Made by a program: the position numbers and the translations under genes. The notes beneath the pieces were generated by a model. The model had not been told where the DNA came from, ran no database searches, and saw only the letters and a program-made list of their open reading frames with translations. 64,000 bases of DNA, from NCBI GenBank assembly GCA_028583605.1, contig CM053331.1, forward strand, positions 30,998,177-31,062,176, written 5' to 3'. Below are positions 1 through 11,640 of the stretch, piece by piece. Every line of letters starts with the position of its first letter. Position 1 is the stretch's first letter. This DNA comes from Dastarcus helophoroides (lineage: Eukaryota; Arthropoda; Insecta; Coleoptera; Bothrideridae).

Positions 1-534
1 AATGCGTTATCTGGTTGCCATTCAATTTCCATTTTAACAATTGTGTAGGAATCCATAGGCCAAGTGAACAAAAAAATGATCCTTTCAAGAGAAAAATTTT
101 TTAAAGTTCTCTAGCCTGGTTTTTTGAGCTAAACATTTTTCTAAAAACTTTTATCTTGGGCTTTCACTATTTTTTTCTCTAATTTGATTTTAATCTCAAA
201 ATTTTAATTTTGATTTTGGGATATCAATTTTTTTACGAGAATTTGTATACAAATTAAACTTTTTCGAAATTTTGGCCATTTTTCTAATAATTGTAAATTG
301 TAAAGTCAACAAGTTATTTACTAAGATTTTTTCAATAATATTAACTGCTTGGAAGATATTTCCAACACACCGATTTTTGTTATATTTAACCTTATATAAA
401 ATTGTTAACACAGTGAAATTCAACCGAAAATATAGTCTAATGGGTGCTTAAAAAATAGTCAAATTCAAGTAAAAATTTCATTAGAATTGGCTCAGTCGTT
501 TCTGAGATTAGCCCGGACAAAGAGACAGACAAAC
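1..534. other. AT-rich non-coding sequence ending in a LINE-tail-like stretch
   Basis: I see no gene here. The last part (about 480-534) reads 'ggctcagtcgtttctgagat' and then 'gacagacaaac'. From memory, wording of this kind (a cue about a base 'cagtcgtttctgagattag' followed by GACA-type repeats) is common near the 3' ends of dispersed arthropod elements. The microsatellite that follows may have grown from such a tail. This is inference; no coding part of an element is present. Confidence 0.4.
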
Positions 535-917
<383 letters not shown>

Positions 918-1807
918 TCAAGTCAATCACAAAAGCGGTTAAATCGATTTTGATGAAATTTTCACCTAAATATACAATGTTAGCTTTATAAAAATATATT
1001 ATTTTGAAGTCACTTAGAGTTTCAATTTTATTAATATTATATAAAAGAAGATAAGGCTACAAACTTGATTACCCTACTCCAATTTAATGGAGTGCATTAT
1101 AATTTAGTATCACGTCCACATATTTTGTTTCTTCATTCCCGCAAATATAAACTATATTAACTATTTTATAAGACTGAAAAACCACGGTATTGTTAACAGC
1201 TTTAGTTTAGTAATTGTGCCGGTTAAAACCCGCTTTTTTGCAATCTCTTTCTACAAAAGGTTATAGTCTCTGTAATGTTTGCACAGTGGTCGTTAAGGCG
1301 CTTTAATCTCCACCTTTTCCCCTGCGAATGAAAGCCATTAGCAATATTTGTGAGGCAAACGAGAAATAAAAAAGAAAGGGATTAAATAATCTACGTGTGA
1401 GGGCGCATCAGGTACTATAGGTGCCAGCTGATGGACGATCGAACGATCGACCTCAATAATAGCTACATCAAAGGATATCCCGGGTCCGTACTCGTGATGG
1501 GGTAAATTGCATAACGTAGAAGGGAAGTCTGGAAATTCGAGTAAAAGGAGATACATGTGTTACGTTCACATTCACTACTTCCTACCCAATTAGGTGTGTA
1601 TGCTTGGTAATTTTATGAGTCATTGCTTACTTTCAATATATTTTGATTCGTCATTTTCGATTTTTTAATTGACATATACGTATGTTTAAAAGGTCTGAAA
1701 TGTTGTAAATATTTCAGTGACCAATGAATATATATTTTTTAAAATAGGCACGTCTGTGCATGTTGGAGGACAAAATCGTATTTTGACTTTTTGGGAAGGA
1801 AATTAAA
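918..1807. other. Non-coding sequence, no gene seen
   Basis: No recognisable gene or element. Sequence complexity is higher at about 1200-1560, where a short direct repeat of CGATCGA occurs near 1435-1450. A 72-residue minus-strand frame here matches nothing I recognise and is probably chance. Confidence 0.5.
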
Positions 1808-1811
1808 AACT

Positions 1812-2070
1812 TGTAAACAACCGTTTATTACAAAAATATCAAACTGTAACATTTGAAAAGACAAAGTAAAATCTATACATTTAACCATCAATGTTAACGT
1901 TAGCTAGCCGCGCCCATACGTCTCCCATGAATCACCCCGAATGAATGCCTCAACCCAGCCGCCGCATTTCGGTTCATCGCAAGCACTTTTTCCCTCAGCA
2001 TTCCTGTCGCACTCGACCCCTGAGATCGCTGACCTTGTGCGAGTACCCTCGGTTGCCATGGTTGATAACA
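1812..2070 (-). repeat. Downstream (3') LTR of the gypsy-like element
   Basis: Direct repeat of 5222-5483, differing by a 3-bp gap and about two substitutions. Begins TGTAAAC and ends GATAACA on the plus strand. On the minus strand an AATAAA poly(A) signal lies close to the end (plus 1824-1829), which supports minus-strand transcription. The few differences between the LTRs suggest insertion not very long ago, although the interior is decayed. Confidence 0.9.
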
Positions 2071-2275
2071 TTCGGCCCTTCCTGACAGCTGGAGTGTCCT
2101 CACTCCAGTGGTAGATCTGTGCAACAAAGTTTATAAGAACATGTATATTTACTTTTCTATTTATTTTTGAAGAATATTAGTACCCTGGTTAGTGAGAGGC
2201 AGCTTATATTTTTAGAACTTAAACTCCTACTTAAATGCTAACTCTATGGGCTAATCCCACGCGAAAGTATGATGA

Positions 2276-2597
2276 TTCTGAACAGTTAACCACCATTCCA
2301 TCTCCCTTCGCCACACTGAAGAGCACCCTGAGTATTTGGTTATCCAGCTGTTCTTGTCTGAGTAGTAACCCTACTCCAAGAACCGAATCCCCCTACTCTA
2401 CTCATCAGTGTCCTTAACTTACCCAACCATTTTGTTAAATTGAACCTGAAAGGAACGCTTCTGAATAGTTGACCACCATTCCATCTCCTTTCACCGCACT
2501 GAAGAGCTTTCTGGGTATCTGCTTATCCAGCTGTTCTTGTCTGAGTAGTAACCCTACTCCAAGAACCTAACCTCCCTTACTCTATCCTTCAGTGTTC
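2276..2597. repeat. Two-copy tandem duplication inside the LTR element
   Basis: A unit of about 137 bp at 2276-2412 recurs at 2459-2597 with scattered changes (period about 183 bp). Both copies carry 'accattccatctcc' and 'cagctgttcttgtctgagta'. It lies between the integrase remains and the downstream LTR, where some gypsy elements keep an untranslated or third-gene region. I see no conserved frame in it. Confidence 0.8.
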
Positions 2598-2689
2598 CTG
2601 TTGTTGTGACCTTAAAGACCTTTTTATTTTGGTAATAATTTGACTTGTACCTGTGCTGTAAAAGAAAGAATTTGTTTTAAGGAAAATTA

Positions 2690-3360
2690 ATCATTTGCTT
2701 GAGCTAATCGGAAACAACGCTTCGGATCGAAATATGCATTTTTGTTTGGACTGGCAAATAGATGCATTTTCAATTATTTGTTGTAGTACCGCTGTAACAT
2801 CAATACTCTGCTACATTTCAGCTAGTAATAAGGTCACCTGCCCTATTACACGAAACTCCATTAGATCCTCACTTGGAGATGCTCCTAATGTCTGATTTAT
2901 GGTACCATTTAATCCTAACTGGAGTTTGTTAACGTTTTCATTCAATTTTTCATAGTTTATTTATGTTCCCATAGTAGACAAAGAATCGAGAATGGTTCTA
3001 TTGTAACTTTCAACTTGTCCATTTCCTCTTGGTCGCCCAGCTGCATGTAAGTAGTGAGTGATACCGTATTTTAATTTTGCGAAATATTTCAAAATTATTA
3101 GACGTAAATGGTTTACTTATGTCACAGTTAATAGTTTGAAATGGTGCACCAAAACCCCTTATGAAGAAGTCTATCATTACAGTGAGTACATGTCTTACCT
3201 TGTATTAGGTGAAGGGTAAATTAAAACGAACCTTGTAAACGCATCCACAACGAAGAATACTTGAGTGTTATCTCATATCGTTTTTATTAAGGACCCTAGA
3301 TAATCAGTGAGAATTTTATAAAAGGACCTGGATATTTTCTAACAAGATTATGGTATTCGA
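2690..3360 (-). pseudogene. Gypsy-type integrase remnant
   Basis: Integrase inserts the retrotransposon cDNA into the chromosome. Reading the minus strand from about 3330 downwards, I see a core start of the type DYLG, then 'VVDAFTRFVLIYPSPN', a second catalytic-Asp region with 'PFTSNNFEIF', a frameshift, and the strong block 'GRPRGNGQVESYNRTILDSL' with the catalytic Glu. After a stop it continues with 'LGLNGTINQTLGASP', typical of the gypsy integrase C-terminal part. Stops and at least one frameshift make it non-functional. The DDE arrangement and the RGNGQVE motif support Ty3/gypsy over copia; BEL/Pao is less likely. Confidence 0.85.
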
Positions 3361-3559
3361 CGCTTTCTACAGATTTGAAATATACAACAATATACAAACG
3401 TCGCATGCGCAGAAACCAATAATTATGAGCCTCCTGATCATAAATTTTACCTGTTGCAAAAAGACAAAGATCTTCAAAATTTAGTTGAACAATTTAAAAA
3501 CGTGCTCGTTTAAATACAAGCCAGTGAGGACCATGATTTGTGATTTTTTTTTTTTACCT

Positions 3560-3840
3560 CTCTACCCTTCAATTCATACATTATGAGTGTAGTCGCTTGT
3601 ACAACCGCTAGCATCAACATAACGCATTTGCTGACAAGTCGATTATCTAATGCCAAACTGGTATTCGCTCAATTCCAAAACCCACCAGCCGATTCTCTGA
3701 TTTAATTCTACCTTTTTGAAAGTATTTGTTACTGCAGCACAATCAGTAATCACTGGGGCCTTCCGACTAAGTACTGCCGAAATCTATTAACTAATAACAC
3801 AATTGCTACAGTTTCTAATTCAAAGGAATGAACTCTCCAT
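3560..3840 (-). pseudogene. Gypsy-type RNase H remnant
   Basis: On the minus strand the segment reads like the RNase H end of a gypsy pol: 'LELETVAIV', then 'RFRQYLVGR', then a block resembling 'N.RESAGGFWN' and 'LALDNRLVSKC'. In active elements this removes RNA from the RNA/DNA hybrid. Several in-frame stops are present. It sits upstream of the integrase remnant in the same orientation, as expected. Confidence 0.7.
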
Positions 3841-5221
3841 ATCAACATAATATTTTTGTGAAACAATAGACTTTATGGTTTACTTTGTTCTGAATAACAG
3901 GGTGTACATTTTTTTAAAATATTCGATTAAATCCAAATATTATTTAACTTGGTGAACATCTCCAGGTGTTTTCTACTGCTAATAATTTATCCCTTTTATT
4001 ATCGGATCAGATACCTCAACTCCAATATTTCAACCTTGGTTCGCAAAAATTAGCACTTCAATAATGCAAGAGTTAGATTATGTTTATTGTAGGAATTAAT
4101 TCTTTAGAATAATCTCAATAATTACTAAGCAATATCATAATAAAGGTACACCTATTAATAAAATGGACGATTCGCACGCCAGATTAATTTATGGACCCAA
4201 AATCTAACAATGTTCTCGTAAAAATAAATGTAAATGCGTAGTGGTCTTTTTCAGATCGAACTAATCACCTTAAAAACCCATAATATCAATGTTCTGTTTT
4301 GGTCGCAATCGTAAACATCATAACTCGAATCTTTAACAGATCGTTCCGTAACCTGATAGCTGAATAATGCCATCACCTAAATGTCATTCCTTTTTCTTCG
4401 ATAAAAGATGAATTGTTTTGATATTATTTGTATGTTCATTAGTTCGTTACAAGTTCGATAGCAAACCTTTTTTTTTGCGAATAACCCTTTATACAGATTT
4501 AAAGGTTGTAAAAGTATTTGAATCGCTGTTCTATTTTATTAATATCAATGTTTAGATTTGTTTCGTTAAATTTAAAACCCTTTGTCGAGTAATCGTCAAA
4601 ACGCAATAACCCGTCTACTTTTTTTTTTTTTTTTATAATAAACATCATTTAATTTAAGTCCTAAAGTTCTAACAGATTTTCAACGTTCAAAACGCTCTTG
4701 TTTATGATGGAGCTCTACTCTTCTACTCCGTTAGCATTTATTTCGGCGATCACGTACTCGTGTATGGGTAAAGTTGAGTCACAAATACTTTTATTTAGAG
4801 GAAGGAGCATGCGTTTCTTTGTTTACTTCGTTTACGTTTAGATTATTTGTGATTGACTGCTAAATTTAATAATTTTGGATTTTTTTTTGCATTTATGATT
4901 TTATCAATCATCTGACGCAACGCAGAACATTACTAAAAGCATTTAATTTGGTTATCGACTCACTACTCTCCTGCACCCTGCTGGCGATTATTACCACACT
5001 TGAGCTTCTTGGGGATGTATAACTTGACCTTACACCCTCCTGTCTTCACCTTCGTTTATGGCTTGCTCAGCTCTCTCGAGAGCTCCCCTGCCATCGCCGA
5101 TATCTTCTGGCTTCATGCCGACTTCTCAGTACTTCTTTTACTTTGGAGCGCGTTCTCTGGTATATTTTTACACCTTTTTCACTAAAATCTCAAAAACACA
5201 CCAATGCTATCCCACTTCTGA

Positions 5222-5483
5222 TGTAAACAACCGTTTATTACAAAAATATCAAACTGTAACATTTGAAAAGACAAAGTAAAATCTATACATTTAATAACCA
5301 TCAATGTTAACGTTAGCTAGCCGCCCCCATACGTCTCCCAAGAATCACCCCGAATGAATGCCTCAACCCAGCCGCCGCATTTCGGTTCATCGCAAGCACT
5401 TTTTCCCTCAGCATTCCTGTCGCACTCGACCCCTGAGATCGCTGACCTTGTGCGAGTACCCTCGGTTGCCATGGTTGATAACA
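5222..5483 (-). repeat. Upstream (5') LTR of the gypsy-like element
   Basis: Partner of the 1812-2070 LTR. It has the same TG...CA ends and is followed directly by the second AACT target-site copy at 5484-5487. It would carry the promoter for minus-strand transcription. Confidence 0.9.
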
Positions 5484-5487
5484 AACT

Positions 5488-7070
5488 GAAGTATAATATC
5501 AGAACAAAATGAAAATTGAAGTTTTAAAATAAAGTAAACATTAAAAGTACAAATGCTGACATTTTAGTTTAGAAATTAGTATTAAATAAGCAAAGCAAAA
5601 AATGGAAATATTAATTAAAAGGACTGCAGAAAAAAGGTTTTCAAAATTTTAAGGAATACAGTGGACAATTCTAGATTAAAGACTCAATTTCAAAAATAAA
5701 AGAAGAGTAAAAGTACTTTCGATTTTAAAAAGAGTTAACATAGAACAATAAAAGTTGAAAGCGTAAATACAAAATTTTGACAAAGGAAAACTTTTTAGAA
5801 TTAACTCGAAATTTATGATAAAAAACAAACAGAAAAATATCATGAGTATTTTTTTATAAATGTAGAATGTTGCACTAGAAATTTTCCCACATTTTCTCAA
5901 AACCTGATAATTTTATTTTAAAATATTTATTATAATTGAGTATAACCTCGAAATTTTACAAAGAACGTGTGGCAGAATCAAAGAAATAATTAAAAAATTG
6001 AATGGAAATTCAAAAATGTTGTTGAAAATTTAGGGAAAAAAGTTCCACATTTCGAAATTAGAGTCTGAATTTTAAAGAAACTGACAACATTTCTCCAAAA
6101 AGCAAACATTTTATGTTGAGCTAAACAAAACCTCCCAATTAATTGTTTGTTTTTTCAAAATTTTTTGTAAAAGTCAAAATTTTGAATTCAGAGTCAAAAT
6201 CTGAATGGGTACCGTTAACATTTCCTGAAGAAGGTTATGTTTCGACACAGACTTTGTTCACTAGAAAGTATTCAGATTTTCCAGCTCAAATTCTAATTTT
6301 AACATAAAAATCAAGACTTCGAGAGATAGCAAAATTTTGATTTTTATGTCAAAATTCGATATTCAATATATCTACAAGATTCGAATTTTTCCGCGAAAAG
6401 TTTTTCTCAAAATTTTGACCCAATCTTAAAATTAATCTTTTATTTTTTCGATTTTAAAAGAATTTCCAGTAGGAGCTCAATCGGAAGAATAACGGAGTCT
6501 TAAAAACAACTAAAATTTCTACAAAAAAAACGCCGAAAGGTCAAGAAAAAATTCCAATTGAATAGAAATTTGAAAATTTTCGAAGAAATTCAATTTTAAG
6601 AAAATTGTTGTATTTCACGAATAAATTCGAAAATAATTAAAAGACGAATTTTGAGTAAAAAGAGCACACTTCAGAAAAAAAACAAAACTTCAAAGAAAAA
6701 ATAAAAGTTTTTCTCCTGAAAACTACAACTTTGCACATTATTATCCAAAAGGATAATTTGGAGAAAAAAATCGACATTTCTAGAAAAAAAGAATCAGATT
6801 TGAGGAAAAAATAGGAATTTCAAAAATAAGGCAATTTTGGAGACACAAATTGAAGTTCCCGAAAAGTCAACTTTCAAGTCGAAACCTTCAGAAAAAGGCG
6901 AATATATTAAAAAAAATTAAGCCAAGAGCAAGTTGGGCTCGCACAATTATGATTAACCACTAATTACTAAAGTGCACAGTCAATAGACCAAATAAATCAG
7001 TTTTAGTTATGTATGAATTTGAAATTTTCTTGTGTTATAATCGAAAAATAAAAAACTGTTTTATTTTTAG
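5488..7070. repeat. A-rich degenerate AAATTT/GTCGAAA repeat block
   Basis: No gene. The sequence is made of loosely repeated words such as AAAATTTTGA, GTCAAAATTT and TTTCGAAAA separated by A runs. It is one of many such blocks in the window, with the A-rich face on the plus strand. Small open frames here are chance. Confidence 0.7.
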
Positions 7071-7274
7071 ATATACACACTTTCTTCCACAATCAATCCA
7101 AATGTTTATGGAACTGATAACTGTGTTGCTGATGTCTCAGATAAAAATCACTCATTCGCAATGCACAATAAGTCGATGACTAACACAGCTTATGAGATCG
7201 TCTTGGATCCTATTAAAATATTCGATTCCATCTACAATTACCGTGTTGCGTGCATATTAATAAACTTGTGCTAA
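7071..7274 (+). other. Open frame behind a splice-acceptor-like site (possible exon)
   Basis: A 67-codon frame without stops begins directly after a pyrimidine-rich stretch ending TTTTTAG (acceptor-like) and runs to TAA at 7272-7274. It has mixed composition (Asn, Ser, Asp, Tyr, Cys residues) unlike the surrounding A-rich repeat DNA. AATAAA occurs at about 7258 and again near 7357. I recognise no domain. It could be a terminal exon of an unseen gene, a decayed exon, or chance. Confidence 0.2.
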
Positions 7275-7429
7275 CTTCGAAAATATTGATATAAATGAAT
7301 TAATGTGAAGACAAATTTGATTTGCATTCTATCCTTCCCCTAAATCAGTTTTTATTAATAAAAAGTTATGGCTATATAGGTCAAAAAGCTTTGAAATGCA
7401 AGTACCTATTTTTCTATTTTTTTCCAGCA

Positions 7430-7911
7430 ACTATTAGTTCTTCTTCTTGATCTTCTTTTTCTTCTTTTTTCTCTTCTTCTTCTTCCTTTTTTTGAAGAGC
7501 AGGTTGGGCATTCTGGTTTTCATGAGATGTGAATTGCCAGCTGTCTTTCCATCTGTTGGTCTACGTTCTACAGGCGTGTCCTCCAGGACTCTTTGAGCAA
7601 CTCTGTCTTCTTCCATTCTTCCCAAGTGGTCTTACCGTTGCTGTATTCCTTGTCATTTTACCACATCGTCCACTCTTAGCATATTCTTCTGATCTCATCC
7701 TTTCTAACTCTGTCTCTAAGTACTTTCAAGGTGATTTTTCTCAGCGTTTTTATTTTTGCTGTCCTCGGCATTGATTTGGTTTTGTTTGTGTCTACTCTCA
7801 TTTCGATTGCATACGTCAGTATAGGTCGCACGCATGTCTTGTATATTCTCACCTTGCTATCCACTGGCATGTATTTGTTGTTCCACAAGTTATAGAAAGA
7901 AATCTGCAGTT
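7430..7911 (-). pseudogene. RTE-like LINE 3' fragment (RT C-terminal region)
   Basis: The minus strand encodes 'LWNNKYMPVDSKVRIYKTCV' followed by 'RPILTYAIEMR' and 'KTLRKITLKVLRDRVRKDEI'. This is the thumb and downstream region that follows the RT domain in RTE-like insect LINEs. After a stop and frameshift it continues with 'MEEDRVAQRVLEDTPVERRP' and a lysine-rich end. The 3' end (7438-7500 on plus) is a (GAA)n-like A-rich tail on the coding strand, as in RTE elements. The catalytic RT motifs are missing: this is a 5'-truncated dead copy of about 480 bp. Confidence 0.85.
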
Positions 7912-7989
7912 CTTCAATAATCTGTGGCTCAATATCCTCTAATTCTATTAAAATCTAGAATTTATCCTTAAAAACCTAAGAGAACACGG

Positions 7990-8340
7990 AAAGAATGTTC
8001 ATTTTGAGACACTTTGAGCTGTATCCTTCAGACGATTTAACCGAAAATTATTAAAAAAATATTTTTGAATCCTTAGAGGCAGCTCTTTCAAATGATGCGT
8101 CACACGATAAATATATCGTGTTTTTTTGGAGACTAAATTAACCTCCCATTTTATCATAAAATATCCCTTTCTCTAAACGTTACTTGGCGATATTTGCATA
8201 GGTCATCTAGAACTAACGCTATGCAATATTTAAAATTTCCATGTTAAATAATTTTTGAGGAAAACTATTTTGTGACAGACACGAGAGTGAAATTATAAGG
8301 GTTTTCATTTTTTCCTTTTAAGGTATGAAACCCTACGTAG
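7990..8340 (-). repeat. Dispersed repeat, copy 1 (family shared with 45690-46060)
   Basis: The reverse complement of this segment aligns by eye with 45690-46060. Shared words in the same order include a TTTTC.TCAAAAA.TAT block, GCAAATATCGCCA, GGAGG.TTAATTT, ATCATTTGAAAGA and AAATATTTTTTTAA. The copies are divergent. No coding content was seen and the family is unknown to me. Confidence 0.6.
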
Positions 8341-11300
8341 ATGAACTTCAAAGTAAAAGACATCATTTTCAAAAATATTATAACTATGAACATCTCTACA
8401 AAAAAATAAACTTTTAGAAAAAAGTCAAAATTATTAAGAGGTCAGATTCTAGAAGATACAAATTTTCAGACAAGGTATAAAGTTAAGAAAAATAGGACAG
8501 TCGAAGTTTCGAGTAAAATTTAGAAACTGCGGAGAAATTCGAAATTTTCCAAGAACTACCAAGTTTCAAAAAAAGTCGAATTCAAAAACAAACGAAATTA
8601 AAAACAAGAGACGAATTTTGCAAAAAAGGAGCAGAGAAAAAGGAGAATCTTTAAGACAGACGTAATTTCTAAAAAAATGGAAATTTTACAGAGAAAGTCA
8701 AATTTAGAGAACAAAGTAGTCATAAACGACAAATTTTTAAAAAAAAAGACAAAATTTTGAGAAAAAGACGAATTTTGAGGAAAAAGAAAAGGCTTCTAGT
8801 AAGGAAAATGATAGGATTTTGAAATGGTCAAAATTTCAATATAAGACTGATTCTAAGAAGAATATCAAGGTTTAGAAAAAAAGACGGATTTTGAGAAAAA
8901 AATTGAAATTTCCAAAATAAAAAAGGAATTCTGAAAAAAAAAATGAAACTTCGAGAAAGTATCAAAATTTTAAAACAAAAGATCGAAATTATTAGAAAAA
9001 GACCGGCATTTTGACAACAAGATCTAAATTTAGTAAAAATTCCCAATTTGACATTTTCTGAAAATTTTGATAAATGGGCTAATTTTAAGAAAAAGTCAAA
9101 ATTTCTCTTGACTGCTTAGTAAAAAACAAGCAGCGGCCACACCCAGCCCCACCGTGGTGTCAAAAAAGTCTAATATTAAATAAATGTCCAAGTTTTGAGA
9201 AACAAGTCGGAATTACCAGAATGTTGAATTAAAAAAAAAGAATACTAAAAATTTTTAGAGCAAATTTGCTTTTTTCTTAATAAAAGAAATCAATTTTTTG
9301 GAAAAAAATTTTGATAAACAACAAATTAAAAGTTGTAGGAATTAAGACCTAAAACTAAGTACAAATTTTCAGAAAAAAATTAAAACTTTTCTGGAAAATT
9401 TAAATTTTGAGAAAAGGTAAAATTTGGAAAAAGGAACAAACAAGACTATGAGAAAACGAAGAATTTCGAGGAAAAAGTAGAAGTTTCTAGTGAGGAAAAT
9501 GATAGGATTTTGAAATGGTCAAAATTTCAATTAAAGACTCATTTCAAGGGTATCAAAGTTTTGAAAAAAAGACGAATTTTGAGGAAAAATTTGAAATTTA
9601 CTAAATTAAAAAAGGAACTCTGAAAAAAATTAAACTTCGAGAAAAGGATCAAAATTTTAAAACAAAACATCAAAATTTTTTAAAAAAGACCGACATTTTG
9701 GCAACAAAGTCAAAATTTAGTAAAAATTTGCAATTTTCTAATTTGTGAAAATTTTAATAAATCGGCTAATTTTGGGAAAAAGTCGAAATTTCTCTTGATT
9801 GCTTAGTGGAAGAGAGGCAGGGGCCACATCCAGCCCCACCATGTCGTCAAAAAAGTCTAATATTAAATAAATGGTAAAATTTACAGAAACAAGTCGGAAT
9901 TACCAGAATGTTATATTAAAAAAACAAAATAATTAAAATTTTCATAACAAATTTTCTTTTATTCATAAAAAAAGACCAAGTTTTGAGAAGAAGATAAATT
10001 TTGATAAACACCAAATTAAAAGTTGTAGGAATTTGGACTTAACAAATGGTTACAATCTTTAGAACAAAAGTGAACATTTTTAGAAAAAGTTGAGTTTTAA
10101 GAAAAGGTAAAATTTGGAAAAAGGAACAAAGGAGACTATGAGAAAACGAAGAATTTCGAGAAAAAAGTAGACGTTTCTAGTAAGGAAAATGACAGGATTT
10201 TGAAATGGTCAAAATTTCAATATAAGACTGATTCTAAAGAGTATCAAAGTGTTGAAAAAGAGACAAATTTTGAGGAAAAAATTGAACTTTTCAAAAATAA
10301 AAAAGGAATTCTGAAAAAAAATTGAAACTTCGAGAAAAGTATTAAAATTTTAAAACAAAAGATCAAAATTATTCGAAAAAGACCGACATTTTGACAACAA
10401 AGTCAAAATTTAGTAAAAATTTCCAATTTGCCATTTTGTGAAAATTTCTATGAACTGGCTAATTTTAAGAAAAAGTCAAAATTTCTCTTGACTGGTTAGT
10501 GAAAAAGAGGAAACACCTAGCTTCACCATGGCATCAAAAAAGTCTAATATTAAATAAATGGGCAAATTTTGAGAAATAAGTCAGAATTACCAGAATGTTG
10601 AATTAAAAAAAAAGAATAGTTAAAATTTCTTTAACAAAGTTGCTATTTTTCATGAAAAAAGATCAATTTTTAAGAAAAGACAAATTTTGATAGACAACAA
10701 ATCAAAAGTTGTTAGAATTTGGACTTAAAAATAAGTAAAAATTTTCAGAAAAAAGGTAAAATTTTCAGAAAAAGCTGAATTTTGAAAAAAAGTGAAACTT
10801 GGAAAAGGGAACAAAGGAAACTATGAGAAAAAGTTAAAAATTTTTCCGAGAAAGTCAATTTTAAGAAAAATAAATTAAATTATACGAAAAAGTAAAAATT
10901 TGGAAATGGACGATTTTTGGAAAAAGAGTTGCAGTTCTTAAAAGAAATTGAGAAAAAAGACAAATCTTATAGAATAAATGAAAATTTTGGATAGCAAAAC
11001 AATTCCAAGAAAATGGTCACATCTTAAGAATAGTCGCTTATGAAAAAGACGAATTTCGAGAAACTACTTATTTCCATCACCGTAAATTTGATTAAAAAAT
11101 GTCGAAATTTTTCAAAAAATAAATTTTTCAGAAAAATGTCAAAATTTCGAGAAAAACACCAATTTGGATAAAATAATATAAATTTTCAAAAACAACAAAA
11201 AATTTTTCGAACAAATACGAAATTTTGAGGAAAACCTCAACATCTCAGAAAAAAATAACATTTTTGGAAACATTAACTTCTTTATCAAAAGATGATCAAA

Positions 11301-11640
11301 ATTTAAGGAAAAGACAAATTTCGATAAACAACAAACCAAAAATTGCAAAACTCTGGAATTAAAAAATGTCGCTATTTTTAGGAAAAGTCAAATTTCGAAT
11401 AATGATGAATTTTCGAAAAAAATACGATGAATTTGTAACATGAACATTTAAAATTTTGGGATAGTCAGTTTTTGATATAAAAAATGCCAGTTTTAAAAAT
11501 TTATTTGAAATTTCAAAACAAATAAAGCCTATTTTGCGAAAAAGAAATTTCCATGGAAAAAGTTGGTATTTTGCAAAAAATATTTAAAGGAAAGAACAAA
11601 TTTTGTAATAAAAATGGGAATTTCTATAGTCACATCCACT
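8341..11640. repeat. A-rich degenerate repeat block hosting a 690-bp tandem array
   Basis: About 3.3 kb of plus-strand A-rich DNA built from words like AAAAAGTCAAAATTT and GAAAAATTGAAATTT. No gene. The centre is organised into longer tandem units, listed separately. Confidence 0.75.
8760..10840. repeat. Three-copy tandem array of about 690-bp units
   Basis: Anchor words recur at constant spacing. 'AGGAAAATGATAGGATTTTG' lies at 8802 and 9493, with a one-base variant at 10183 (steps of 691 and 690). The word TAATATTAAATAAATG lies at 9171, 9858 and 10545 (steps of 687 and 687). Each unit also holds a short GC-richer insert (CC.CACC.AGC.CCACC) just before the second anchor. The units are made of the short degenerate A-rich repeat, so this is a higher-order repeat. 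Confidence 0.9.

Larger units (their letters stand above)
1812..5483 (-). mobile_element. Degenerate Ty3/gypsy-like LTR retrotransposon, complete ends
   Basis: Two near-identical 259/262-bp direct repeats bound a 3.15-kb interior. Each repeat starts TGT and ends ACA. The element is flanked by AACT at 1808-1811 and AACT at 5484-5487, a 4-bp target duplication typical of Ty3/gypsy elements. The interior, read on the minus strand, shows RNase H (3560-3840) and integrase (2690-3360) remains in the expected gypsy order. A purine run (minus AGGAAGGG, 2076-2083) lies next to the downstream LTR as a candidate polypurine tract. A candidate primer-binding region starts just inside the upstream LTR, but I could not match it to a tRNA. 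RT and protease were not recognised, and a short frame at 5030-5116 could be the remnant of gag. At 3.7 kb the element is shorter than autonomous gypsy elements (usually 5-8 kb), and it is broken by stops and frameshifts. Confidence 0.88.

Noticed and set aside
1900..2127. 75-residue minus-strand frame
   Set aside because: Lies in the LTR and runs past its edge; it recurs partly in the other LTR, so it is regulatory repeat sequence and not a gene.
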